Shown one piece after another: positions 30,225-41,101 of a DNA stretch of 64,000 bases; position 1 is the first letter of the stretch, and the number at the start of each line of letters is the position of its first letter. The DNA is taken from contig OZ038379.1 of assembly GCA_964036045.1 (NCBI GenBank), forward strand, positions 84,311,178-84,375,177, given 5' to 3'. This stretch comes from Eutreptiella sp. 'Long Island Sound 2002'. Its lineage: Eukaryota > Euglenozoa > Euglenophyceae > Eutreptiales > Eutreptiaceae. The notes beneath the pieces were generated by a model. That model saw nothing but the letters and a program-made list of their open reading frames with translations, was not told the DNA's origin and did not search any database. The translations under genes were made by a program, and so were the position numbers.

Positions 30225-32673
30225 TGAAGCCGCTTCGGACCCCCGTGGCCATCTTTGGGTCACTTCGGGTGTGTATCTATGGGCCGGCCAGCCGCCATGG
30301 GCTGAAATCATACTCTCCCATCCACCTGACCTAACCGGATGTGATAGTGTGATAGGTTTGGCAATTCCAGCTATGAGCGGCCATATTCAATACCGAGGCG
30401 CCGCCGGCTGAGATTTATATATCAAAATATCAGGAATCAACAGGGTTTTTTTATCATAATGTTTCCGTAATTTTTCAGCCTTTAGTTCTGATTGTCAATG
30501 TATTGGCGACTGTCAGTTGGCTCGCGATTTTGCGGTAACCGACTGGTTAACTGTTATTTCCAGATACTTTAGCGGAAACCCCGATGAAGGGTTGAATTTC
30601 ATCACAAAAGGCATCGTTGCTTCCGCAATTTTCATGTTATACACTCGCAAAATTAATCCGATTTTTTCAGTCATTAAGAATGGGATTTTCGATTTCGAGG
30701 TCGCCGCACTTGATATGATGAATTTCGGGTGGTCCTACATTTTTTCCCTGATCAGGAATCAACGTTACTTTTGTTGTCTCCTTCGTTTTTCTTGGAGATA
30801 TAGGCGAAACAAAATTGATTCGTGAGGCCACTTTGAAAATTCATATCTCTGGCTCACGGCGGTGAAAACCAATTTTGAGAATTGGGTTCAAATTGCCTCG
30901 GTCTCAACTTAATTTTGAGAGCGTCAAATGTCTTTGATGTGTACACATGCCTGGTGTAGCAAGGGATAATGGTCAATGGGGTAGAAAATGATTTATAATT
31001 CTCTGACCATGCAACCGAATATTTTAATGCGACTTTCGAGTGTACTGCATGAGTGTTGGTGTTGCATAGGAACTTTCTTTGGGTTCCTACGTATTTTTAA
31101 CATGAAGTTATGTCCATGGAGGGGCATGGCATACCATGGTGGGAGCAACTTTTTGAGGGTATGTGTTATATGCATGGTACGTGCTTCGCTATGCTCGCGC
31201 CCATGTTATATATCTCCGTTTGTAGGAAGATATGTGGAGTCATACGTGGCAAGGGCTTATCCCATGTCACAATGGTGAGCTCCATAGCGCTAGACTAAGT
31301 CTACCGCACATATAGTGCATGTCAGAGGGCTTACAGAGCGACCCACAAGCGCCACTATCGTTTTTCCCATTTTCATGGTGCATGTCGTGAGGAGGTTCGA
31401 GGGTGTCTTCATGCTTCATTTCGGGGATCCAAGTGGGGGGATTGTTTGCAAATGGTCTCAAGCAATGGTGTTTTGAACCATATGTTGATACCATGGGTGA
31501 GCAAAGTTACATACTATTGTGATTACTTTGAATTTGGCAATATTTGCATGTTTTTGACCTCATTTTATGCTCATTTGTGTGTTTTATCTGCTCAACTGGT
31601 CGGCTAACAGTAAAGTGCCTAGATATCTGTGAACTATGGTATGTTGCCTATATGTTGGCATATGCTTCGCTGTTATACCTCACCATATGCCGGATCACGT
31701 GGTCACTCTGGCGTGGCACACGAGGCCTCCCAAATTCAGGTCTCAAATTCGTTAGTTGACTTGTGAAGCATGGCATGTGTATATCTGGAGGGGTTTGGGA
31801 GCAAATGTTGGGATATTCTTGGGCATTAACATTTGGTCTATATCACCCTTGTATATTACTTTCTGGTTTGACACATGCATGGAGCATTTGAATACTTCCC
31901 GTATGCATTCTTGAGTATATAATTGAATTTTGGGCATTATGGTGTGAATTGCCTAATTTTGCTATTTTGTGAGGTCATCTTCATGGGGCAATTCTCCAAG
32001 CCCAATCGAGGCCAAGTCCAACCAAATTTGTATCAGGGTAGGGCATGGTCCTGAGTGCAACTCTGAGCCATGACAGGCCGGCTCCCCATTTGGGCTAGGA
32101 TTTAGAGGGTTGGGAGTGAACACATTTTTGGGGTTTGTGTAGTGACTTTTGACACATGGCATTTAGCCATCTTATTTGACCGGGTTCAGGGCATCATGTT
32201 GGCGAGTCAAGGGAAGGTCTTGAGTCCAGGTAATGAGGGGTCTGTGGCTGTGATTGTATATGTTTCCATCTTTCCCCAATCTTGCTTGATCTGTGTTCAT
32301 ATGCCATTTTCAGGGCTTCTTTTTCCAATATTCTATTGGTGCAATTCTATGTACATGCCCAACGCCCGTGTCTCTGTGTGCACCGTGAGACGACCGGCGT
32401 GTTGAAAGGAGTTGTTGAGTGTCAACGCGGGACCTCAAACATCCTTGGAAGCCCTCAGTGTGCATTATTTGGATTGGAGCTATTGTACTTGGGTGTTGGT
32501 TATTGCAAGGGATCAGGATTTGTGTGAAGGAGCCATATTTTACTATTTTTTGTGGGAAATTGTGCAGGATAGGGCAACATCATGCAGAACCTGGTGAGAA
32601 GCAAGACCATAGGAGTGACAGGAAATGGTGGAAGGGGTACAGCAGGGGCTGGTCCTGGTAGGGACCTTCTTTA
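30225..32673 (+). repeat. 5' LTR of chromovirus 1
   Basis: Begins TGAAGCCGCTTCGGACC and ends GGGACCTTCTTTA, matching the 3' LTR from end to end with small differences (2449 bp). Long for a gypsy LTR. It contains a frame of about 100 codons (30517-30825) that is partly kept in the other LTR, simply because the LTRs are duplicates. Confidence 0.92.
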
Positions 32674-32686
32674 TGGTAGCAGAGGA
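32674..32686 (+). other. Primer-binding site, initiator Met tRNA
   Basis: TGGTAGCAGAGGA directly abuts the 5' LTR. It is complementary to the 3' end of the metazoan-type initiator tRNA-Met (CCTCTGCTACCA). Confidence 0.85.
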
Positions 32687-33200
32687 GTACCTGCCCCCTA
32701 CCGCCGCACCGGGGACTTGGGCCCTCATGAGCCCTGCCCAAGGACGCCCCGGGTGCAGATCGTCGAGTCCGTGGAGTCGACGCCGGACATGGAAGCCCGA
32801 GAAGAGCGAAGATGCTCAGAACGGAGAGCCCTTGTAGGACATGGGCTAGACATGGAGGACCTGGCCTCCCTGTGTGAAAGGCAATGTCGCAAGGCTTGCA
32901 ATCTCCGCTCCGCTGCAGAGGAGTTGGAGGAGACTGGCAGCAACGGCAGGGCCCGGCGTTACCGGAAGCGCGGGTCCCCAAAACCCGCGGCAGAAGCCAG
33001 GGCAATGGAGACGGACCCCAGCCCGGTGGGGCTGTGGTCAGCTGCAGATTCGAAGCGGCATTCTGATGGCTATGGTCGTTTTCCTTTCGGAGTCGGAGGA
33101 GATGGCCATACGGCCCACAAGGGCGCACACGGCCCCGGAACCCAGCCTGGAGCATGACGCCGAGGCGTAGGAGAGGCCTACCAGAGCCAGAACGGCGCCT

Positions 33201-35650
33201 GTGGCCCTGCACACGGAGCCAACGCGGGATAACATGGGCGACACACCCATGGCGGAGGGGTCCGAGGCGCCGGGAACCGTGGGATGCGCCGGATCGGGTG
33301 GAAGGCACGTTGAGTGGCACTGCGAGCACGTATCCTTCCTCATCGGCAAGTACCCAAAGATGGGGATGGAGGCCATTGTGCAGCACCTCGACCGCCTGGA
33401 CAACCAGAAGGACGGCCTAGAGGAGGACATCGCAGGGATCCTGAATGACCAGTCGGAAGCGGAGAGGGACATGGCGGAGCTGCGAGCGGAGCAGGACCAG
33501 TACCGGGAGAAGCTGGAGATGGCCCTGCAAAAGCAGCAGTGAGTGGCGGACAGCCTCCTCCACCTGGTGGAGGACATGTTGGGACGCCTGAAAAGGCTAG
33601 AGGAGTTACAACTCCTCCCTCCGGGTCCAGAGCGCCCGGCAGGCCGGCAACGGCAGAGCTGATGGAGCGGGTTAAGACCCTCAGGAGCACCATGGAGAAA
33701 CCTATGGGCGGCCCTGCAGAGGCACCTTACGCGCCGCCGCGTGTTGACCTGGGTGCGCTGCTGTTTCTTCCGATGTTCAGCGAATCCATAATGCTCGGGG
33801 AGCATACGGCACCGGCTGGGTCCATGCGGGAAGAGCACGCAACCACGGACCCGAGGAGCCTGACGGTACAGATGTCCCATGCTGCCCAGGATCCACCGAC
33901 CACTACGACTGCCCATGCAGTTTTTGCGGAAGAGGAGATCCATACCATGCAGGAGCGAACCATGGGAAGGGCTGACGGATATGGTCGAGCCCATCCAGGC
34001 GGAGACCTGTGGGTGAAGGACCCCACTACGGGTATATGGACAGCCGGTGGAGCAAGTCCTTCCCGCATCCCAAAACCCATGGGTTCAGACCCAACTGGAC
34101 CGCACTGCATGGAGGAGAGGGATGTACGGGGAGTGTACTCACACCCCCCGGCCACAGGTGGTATCCGTCTCAGTGGAGTGGTGGCTGCGGACGTCGGAGA
34201 CGCCATCAGGATTGACGACCTCAGGGGAATGAAAATCCTCTACTACGATGGCAACCCTTCCAACCTGGATGACTTCATCCTGGATTGGCAGGACTTCGGC
34301 GAGGAGGTCGTTGGCGAGATGAAGGGAGCGCCAAGGGACAAGTGGGTATGTCGGACATTCCCACACAGGCTGGAGCAGGACCTGAAGGAGGAGCTCAGAG
34401 ATCAGATTCGCGAGGGATTGATCCAGACCGAGCAGGCCTGCCTCCAGTGGCTGAAGGACGAGGAGCAAGTGGACGCCCCAAACCAGAAGTTGGAGGATTT
34501 GTGGTCCATTCCGCTGCTGCTGGAGCGCGGGGAATTGAGGGTCCTTGAATGGAATTGGTACATCCGCAAGTACCGAAGAAGCCTCAAGCTGGTGGAGGAC
34601 TGGCACGAGTCCAGCGAGATCGGACACCCGCTGAAGGACGTCCTCCCCGGCCACCGGAAGAGGAGAGTGGAGGACGAGGAAAAAAAGAGAGCAAAGAAGC
34701 GCGTGGCCGTACGGATCATGGCATCGGAGGACACGCACGCCAGAATAATGGAGTTTGTCCGGCGAAACCTCGGCGAGCCCAGCCGAATGTTGGGGTTGAA
34801 AAACGCCGTCTACGTGGAGGTATTCGGCGACACCATGGGGCAAAGGCTGATGTGCCTCAACAACGCGGATTGGAGGCGCGGAGAGCCGCTGAGGATGCAG
34901 GTCATCTTCGCCCGCATGAGCCTGGACGAGATCGTGAAGTACATCACGGTGCAGCTGAAGCTCAATGCCAAGAACGAGGCCCACGTGCAGGATCGACAGG
35001 GCCAAGGACATCGAGGTCATCGGGAAGATCGCCAACACCGAGAGATCAAGGGGGACACGATCGGCAGCGCGGAGGAAGGGAGTGGAAGCGGCCAAGATCT
35101 CTGGACCGTGACCACCCGAGAGGATCATGCAGAAGCCCACTTCTTCGCGTTTGTGGCACACAATATGAAGGAGCATGGGCAGGACAGGTCCAGGTGGAAC
35201 CGCCTGGACCCAAGGTCAAAGGGACGCAAGGAACCGCGGAGGACGGGAACCCGCCGCTCTCTTTCCGCGAGTAGAGATCACAGCACGACGGTTGCTGGGT
35301 CTGCTACGGCAAGGAGAACAACCATGCACATGACCACCGGCATTGCAAGGTATATGAGGAGGAGAAGAAAACCTACTTCGCCGCCCATCCCGACAAGAAG
35401 CCCAAGGAACAACAAATTGCCGATTGAAAGGCAAAGGGCGGGGACGGTAGTAAAGGCCGAAGGAAAGGGCCAAGGGAAAGGCGGAGGAAAAGGCTATGGT
35501 GGAGGACCCGGCCCAGACTGACGCGTGAGGTTGATCAGGGAGGTGGCTGAGGACATGTTGAGGACGTTGGAGGAACTCAAAGCCCAGCAACGTGGTGGAC
35601 AAAGTCCGAGCGGATCGCAGCAGGAGGGAGCTGCGGCAGGCGACGTCTAG
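33201..35650 (+). pseudogene. gag: gag of chromovirus 1 (capsid region and zinc knuckle), frameshifted
   Basis: Gag would form the cytoplasmic virus-like particle. A coiled-coil piece (33350-33540; LDRLDNQKDGLEEDIAGIL) precedes the main frame (about 33545-35521, which lacks a convincing ATG start). The retrotransposon-gag capsid fold lies around 34240-34560 (YYDGNPSNLDDFILDWQDF, then CLQWLKDEEQVD). This is followed by a basic linker and MSLDEIVKYITVQLKLNAKN. A nucleocapsid finger CWVCYGKENNHAHDHRHC (C-x2-C-His-rich-C) is encoded at 35293-35346 but in a different frame, and an intermediate piece (IDRAKDIEVIGKIANTERS) in the third. At least two indels have therefore broken the C-terminal part. 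Confidence 0.7.
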
Positions 35651-36541
35651 AGGAGCCCCCACGGCAGTGGGACCTCGGAGGTCTCTCCTCCGAAAATCAG
35701 TCGAATCTTAGAGAAAGCGAAGGCACATCGGGTGCTGAGGAAGGCTCCAGAAGAGCCAAAACCACTGAGTTTTGCCACTCCCAACCCCTGGAGCGCCCTG
35801 CCAAGGGAGGTGTATTTGGGCAAGGGACGTGGCAAGAAAGAAGGAGCGACCACGGAGAGCCCTGTGGACGGGCAGGACCAGCCCAGGATCTACACCATCC
35901 GTGACCATACCCTCGAAGTCCTTGTGCACCCGGATGTGCTAGGATTGCATGCCGTGAGAGTCGTCCATACACCGCATGCTGACGAGCGGCAGTTGCATTT
36001 GAAGGTGTGTGTACGGTGCGGACAAGAGGAGTTGGTGTTGGATGTTTTGGTGGATACGGGTGCCCAGGTGAGCCTTGTCCGGAGAGGGTTGTTCAAGGAG
36101 GAATCCCTGCAGCCCAGCGGTAGACCGGTACGCCTGAAGGTGGCCAATGGAGAGATTATGGGTGGTGGCACCCATGAGGCCACTATCAGTATGGAATTCC
36201 TGGAGCATGAGCGCTTGAACCGCCCTGATCTGGCGAAGAGAAGCAGTCTATCAGAGAGCTTCTATGTGGCCGACATTACAGATTGGGATATGATCATGGG
36301 GTATGACTTCATGGTGAGAAACGCCATTGGAGCCCTTCCCCATCGCGCAACGCTGGTCCGGAAGGATGATGAATGCCTTACATGGCCGTCCACGGACTAT
36401 GCTGCGGATCATCCCAATGGAATGTGGAGGAAGAGGATCAGATCGTCCAAGCGGTGCAAGCTGTGGGTGCCAAGTCCAGAGGAGACCGCGGAGTTCAGCT
36501 CACAGAGTATGGAATGGCGCCGCAGGTGTATGCCAAGATGA
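35651..36541 (+). CDS. Retroviral-type aspartic protease of chromovirus 1
   Basis: Dimeric protease that would cleave the Gag-Pol polyprotein. The core is LVDTGAQVSLVRRGLF with the catalytic DTG at 36053-36061. Then come PVRLKVANGEIMGG (flap region) and DMIMGYDFMVRNAIGALP (the D-x-I-x-G-x-D helix). It shares gag's frame but is separated from it by a TGA at 35519-35521 and TAG at 35648-35650. About 130 residues upstream of the core form a linker rich in Pro/Lys. The sensible sequence leaves this frame near 36420 and continues in the next (pol) frame, overlapping by about 170 bp. This could be a programmed shift or an indel. Confidence 0.8.
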   Translation, partial: RSPHGSGTSEVSPPKISRILEKAKAHRVLRKAPEEPKPLSFATPNPWSALPREVYLGKGRGKKEGATTESPVDGQDQPRIYTIRDHTLEVLVHPDVLGLHAVRVVHTPHADERQLHLKVCVRCGQEELVLDVLVDTGAQVSLVRRGLFKEESLQPSGRPVRLKVANGEIMGGGTHEATISMEFLEHERLNRPDLAKRSSLSESFYVADITDWDMIMGYDFMVRNAIGALPHRATLVRKDDECLTWPSTDYAADHPNGMWRKRIRSSKRCKLWVPSPEETAEFSSQSMEWRRRCMPR

Positions 36542-37500
36542 TCCAGACGCTGGGAGCCGACGGAGCCGACGTCTTCGCTTCCCGGGATGCCCCATTTTTG
36601 AGGAAGTGTAGGAGGCATTGGCATCGAGGAGACTCAGCCTGGCACAGGCATTGGGGTTTGAAGGAGTGGGGGCCCATGTATTGGCATGGCTCCCTGGAAA
36701 ATACGAGACGTACGGTGGAGAAGATTGTCGCGGATAGGGCTAAGGGAACCCTGGTCAGAACCGGCATAGGATCCGCCCCATGTCCGCTGGAAGGTCTCAA
36801 GTCGACGCTGGATTCCATCACCCTGAACGAGATGTCATTCGGGCCAGAGGAGGAGTTGTTCATCGACGCCAACGGTTTATCAATGCCCTCCCCGTGTCAA
36901 GCGTGGGGTACCAAGGCTTTCCTGGTGGATGGGGCGCAAGCCCAGCCAACGGGTGATGAAGATTTCATTCGTAGGGTTGAGGCGGTGCCCATGCGGGTCA
37001 TGTTTGAGCCCAAGGAGGGGACGGATCAGCCAATAGATGGCATTGACGTCCTGTCCCAGGCCGAGATCGACCACGTTGTCAACTACATGCGGATGGGGAT
37101 GCACGACCGAGTGGCAGCCAAGAAGCAGCGAGCCATGGTCACATCACCGCATTTGTCAGATGACAAGATGATGGTCACCGGCAAGTACGAGAAGGATGTG
37201 TTTGTGGCGAGGGTCATGGATCACATCGCGGACCAATATGATGGTCCGGTTGGGTCGGACCCGCCGACGTGGGACTTTCCAAGAATGGGGGCCGGTAGCG
37301 ACAAGAACTCGGCTGATGCCGCAAATTTCCGAACATTATCGGTGGGAAGCATGCCCCACGACAATGAAGACCGCATATCGGACGAGGAGAAGTCGGACTC
37401 GTTCCTGGAAGAGGCCTCTACCGCAGTGTGGAAGGTTGTATCGATACTGAAGCAAGCGGCTGAAGGGGCCCAGGAGAACCCGAAGGTCCCCGAGCTGAAG
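36373..37500 (+). CDS. DIRS/RNase-H-associated-like domain between protease and RT
   Basis: The pol frame opens here. Around 36500-36760 it reads YGMAPQVYAKMIQTLGADG, DVFASRDAPFLRKC, GDSAWHRHWGLKEWGPMYWHG and TVEKIVADRAKGTLV. This closely follows the pattern of the conserved segment of DIRS-type elements and related retroelements (DLFAS-x-N ... dA-x-x-W ... YaFPP ... kI-x-D). Here it sits upstream of the gypsy RT, where typical chromoviruses have only a linker. Residues to 37500 form a spacer without recognised motifs (EIDHVVNYMRMGMHDRVAAKK). The function of the segment is unknown; in DIRS elements it lies beside RNase H. Confidence 0.5.
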
Positions 37501-38290
37501 GAGAGGCTGATACATGCCTATCCGCGGCTATTCAGTGGCGTCGCCAACAAGAACCCTCCATATCGTGGGAGGTTTGGCACAGCAAGGATCAAGCTGAAGC
37601 CAAACCCCAAGATCTATCGTCATCGGGAGTACAAACTTCAGGGCGATCGGGCCGAGGCCATGAAGAAGTTGTTGGCCGAGTACATTGAGCGGGGCTGGAT
37701 CGAACCCTCGGACAGTGAGTGGGCCAGCCCAGCCTTCATGGAGCCCAAGAAAGAGAAGGGCGAGTGGAGGTTGGTGGTTGATTACAGAGGTTTGGACGAG
37801 CAAACCGAGAACGACTCGTACTCGCTTCCTCTGATCGATACCATCCTCCAAAAACAACAGAAAAAGCGGATCTTCACGGTGTTAGACCTGGAACACGGCT
37901 ATCACCAGATGCCGCTACACCCGGACTCCAGGCCCTGTACAGCGATGTCGACGCCGCTGGGGCCCATGCAGTGGACGGTGGTGCCTATGGGCGCCAAGAG
38001 TGGCAACGCCGCTTTCCAGCGCATGATGGAGGACCTACTCGGTCCTGTCCGGGACTGTGCTGACCCCTTTTTGGATGAAATCATCATCGGGTCCGGCACG
38101 GAAGACATGACTGAGGACGAGCTCATCGAAGCGCATGAGAAGGATCTGCGCCAAGTGCTCAGCGAGCTGGACAAGCACAACATGGTGTGCAAGCCCACCA
38201 AAGGCTCCCTCTTCGTGAAGGAAGTGGAGTTCGCGGGCCACGTGGTTGGACAGGGCAACGCCGTCCCATGCCTGGGAAGCTGGCGTCCCT
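37501..38290 (+). pseudogene. Gypsy reverse transcriptase of chromovirus 1, with FLDE instead of YxDD
   Basis: Blocks in order: KLKPNPKIYRHREYKL, WIEPSDSEWASPAFMEPKK, GEWRLVVDYRGLDEQTEND (37759-37815), FTVLDLEHGYHQMPLHPDS (catalytic Asp, near 37885), QWTVVPMGAKSGNAAFQRMM (37970-38030), then DPFLDEIIIGSGTED. In that last box FLDE (38068-38079) replaces the canonical Y/F-x-D-D, so the second metal-binding Asp is Glu. After EFAGHVVGQG (near 38250) the reading frame shifts and the connection domain continues as RRPMPGKLASLHQW in another frame. The frame break and altered active site suggest loss of function in this copy. Confidence 0.85.
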
Positions 38291-39320
38291 GCACCAGTGG
38301 GAGAAGCGCCAGACCATCAGCGAACTCCGATCCTTCATGGGGTTCTGCAATTACTATTCGGGCTATGTCCGGATGTATGCCGAACTGTCGGGGCCGCTGC
38401 ACAAGATGCTGCAGGTGGGCAAGGTCGATGGTCCGAAGGGGAGCAAGGAGAAGCTTGCCTGGACCCCTGAGGCTGAAGATGCGTTCAGCCGCCTGAGGGA
38501 GCGACTCCTGGGGCAGCTGGGGCTATTCCTGGTGGACCCTGACAAGGGATTCGTGCTACGGACGGACGCCTTGGACTATGCTGTAGGGGCGATCCTCGAG
38601 CAAGTCCGGGACGACGGGTCGCACGTACCCGTGGCGTTTTGGAGCCGGATCCTGGCCGAGGGGCAACGTGGAACCTGGACCGCGGGGGAGAAGGAGACAT
38701 ACGCCATTGTTTGTGCGCTCAGGAAGTGGTCTGGCCACATCGGATTGCAACCGGTGGTGGTTTGCACGGACCATCAGTCCTTACAGAGCTGGCACAAGGA
38801 GCACGTCGACAACCCCTCGGGACCGGCAGCAAGGAGGGCCCGATGGCACGAGACGTTCGCCAAGTTCGACCTCAGCGTCGTATACGTCCCGGGGAAGGAC
38901 AACACTGTGGCCGACTGCCTCAGTCGATGGGCCTACCCCGCGGGCAAGGCTTGGATCGACATATCCAGCCATGGGGACGCCGAGGAGACCGAGGAGGCCA
39001 AGCGCATCATCGAGATGGAGAAGGCCGTGGAGCAAGAGGGGGTCAAGTGCTTTGTGGTGATGGCAAACCGTACAGACATGGCGAAGTTCCGGGGCGCCCG
39101 CGTCCAAGCTATTCGAGAGGAAACCCTCGAGCAATGGATGGTGGTCCCTGTAGAGCTAGTCAGGTCGGTGCTTACAGAAGACTGGTCGGATGACTATGAG
39201 GCATCCGAGCACTGGAGCAGGTACTGGAATGCCGTGAGCGCCCCGTCGGACGACGAATCGCCTGACGGCTTGACCGAGGATGGGGATAAATTATTCCTCA
39301 AGGACAAGCTATTGGTCCCT
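38291..39320 (+). CDS. RNase H domain of chromovirus 1 pol
   Basis: Continues pol after the frame change: LRSFMGFCNYYSGYVRMYAE (RT connection), then RNase H with LRTDALDYAVGAILEQV (first Asp), VAFWSRILAEGQ, TAGEKETYAIVCALRKW (Glu), VVCTDHQSLQSW (Asp) and NTVADCLSRWAYPAGK (last Asp). All four acidic catalytic positions are present. It degrades the RNA strand of the RNA-DNA hybrid during reverse transcription. The tail (38940-39320) is an acidic spacer leading to integrase. Confidence 0.88.
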
Positions 39321-40445
39321 GAGAACCGAATGAAGGAGCTCATTGACCACTGGCATAACGCCCAGCTCATGCATCCTGGTCGGGACAAGATACAGCAGGA
39401 CCTGGGGTGGCGCTTCAAGTTCCCACCGGGGTACTACGCCATCCTGGACAAGTACTGCAGCGACTGCACCGTGTGTCGGGCAACGAAGAGCCCCAACAAT
39501 TCCACAGCAGGGGACCCGGTGTATACGGCTATACCGGAGGCCCCTATGCGGTTCGTGGCCATGGATGTATTCGCCATGCCTGAGGTCACCGTGGAAGGAG
39601 AGACCTACGACTGTGTCATCCTTGCGGTGGACAGGCACAGCGGGTATATCGTGGCGGTCCCCGGCGAGAAATCCAAGAAGAAGCTCAAGAAGGACGAGCA
39701 TGGAATGGGGCTGCAGGCCAAGACCGTCGCCAACTCCATGATCAGGCATTAGCTGACGATTTGTGATGTCCCAGCTGTCATCTGCAGCGATCGGGGCAGT
39801 CAATTTGTGGGGACGTGGTTGAAGACGATGTGCAAGCACATGAGGATTCGGCACGCCAAGACCGTGGCATACCACAGCCGGTCCAATAGCCGGGCTGAGG
39901 TGGCCGGGCGGCAGATGTTCGAAAAGTTCCGCCAGCTGCACATTGACGAACCCGGCCGGAATTGGTACAATTCGCTGTGGAGAGTACTCCAGGCGTACAA
40001 CGACCTTCCGGGGCCCACTGGACTGTCGCCCCATCGCATCCTGTTCCTACGGGATCGAGTGTCACGCACTCTCCCGTGGTTGAACCATGGCAGAGTGGCC
40101 CGGGATGCGAGTGCTATGATGGCTGAGGCGGACGACACGGCGGCCAAGGTGTGCAAAGCACTTCAGGACGAGAATGAGAAGAGGGCCAAGTACTTCAAGC
40201 AGGGAAAAGTCCAGAAATATGCTCTCAGAGACACCGTATGGGTGGAGCGGCACCACAAGGATGTCCTGTCCAGGCATCAGCAGGCATCTTGGTATGTGCC
40301 GGGGGTAATTGTTCGGAAGGTCGGGCAGGATGAGTATGCGGTTCGTGTGGGGGATAACAAGATCCTGGACCGCGACCATACCCAGCTTCGTCCCCGAGCA
40401 CCAGACCCCAGCGACGTCCCGTCACCTTCGAGTTCACAGCCGGCG
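39321..40445 (+). pseudogene. Integrase of chromovirus 1, interrupted by TAG
   Basis: The HHCC zinc finger reads HWHNAQLMHPGRDKIQQDL then KYCSDCTVCRATKS. The catalytic core has FVAMDVFAMPEV (Asp at 39564-39566), AVICSDRGSQFVGTW (Asp at 39789-39791) and SRAEVAGRQMFEKF (Glu at 39897-39899). Thus the D,D-35-E triad is intact, but a TAG at 39750-39752 lies between the first and second Asp, where a Trp codon would be one base away. The same frame continues after the stop to a C-terminal domain with ALRDTVWVERHHKD and SWYVPGVIVRKV, ending near 40502 in an overlapping frame. Confidence 0.88.
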
Positions 40446-40708
40446 ATGTGGACTCGGATGACCAGGGTGAGGACGACGACTTCACCGGCGAGAGGATCCT
40501 GACGGACAAGCCTGACCCAGGGACGCCTGGGGGGAGGCTATATAAAGTCCGTTTGAAGGGATTTACCGCATCCAGAGATTCGTGGGAGCCTCCGAGCAGT
40601 TTTGTGCCCACGTATACCACGATCTGGATGGAGTATCTAAGGAAGAAGAACAATTCTTTGGATGCCAAGGACGTGTTGGTCCATTTGGTGGCTGCAGCAG
40701 CACCGTGA
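40446..40708 (+). CDS. C-terminal chromodomain of chromovirus 1
   Basis: RLYKVRLKGFTASRDSWEPP then FVPTYTTIWMEYLRKK is a chromodomain (aromatic cage plus W-E-P-x motif and C-terminal helix), the hallmark of Ty3/gypsy chromoviruses. It steers integration by binding histone marks. It lies one frame off the integrase end; the preceding acidic linker DSDDQGEDDDFTGERIL is in its own frame, so an indel near 40400-40420 separates them. The stop is TGA at 40706-40708. Confidence 0.85.
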
Positions 40709-41101
40709 TGGGTCCACCTTGGCATTTTTGTTTGTCTATGTGTTTGGGTGACTGGTGAGGGCGTTCATCCGAGGATTTTTGGGCCTTGATTGGCCATATA
40801 CCCCCTTCGCTCGGTCTCCACATATATATTTCACTGTGGTATACGTATTTAGATCTATCGCGACGTTTCTCTATCTTTGATCCCCTTGGTCCATGTTGTA
40901 GATCAAGAGGAGACCGGATATGGCGGAGGGCACCAATTATGAGTGTCCTCACCCCTCACTTGGGGCATGGGGGACGCCTACGCCGTATGTGGGGCCTCCA
41001 TGTGTCCTTGGGACATGGGAGGGGGGGGTTGGAGCCCATTGGGGTCCTCCCATCCTCTCTTCAATGACTTCCGAGCGGATACAACGTTCTGACAAGGGGG
41101 G
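40709..41101 (+). other. 3' untranslated part and polypurine tract of chromovirus 1
   Basis: About 390 bp without coding signal between the chromodomain stop and the 3' LTR. It ends in AAGGGGGG (41094-41101) abutting the LTR TG, which fits the polypurine tract that primes plus-strand synthesis. Confidence 0.75.

Noticed and set aside
30517-30825. About 100-codon frame in the 5' LTR, kept in part in the 3' LTR (41394-41786)
   Set aside because: LTR copies are identical by descent at insertion, so shared openness is not evidence of coding; the frames diverge after the first 80 codons.
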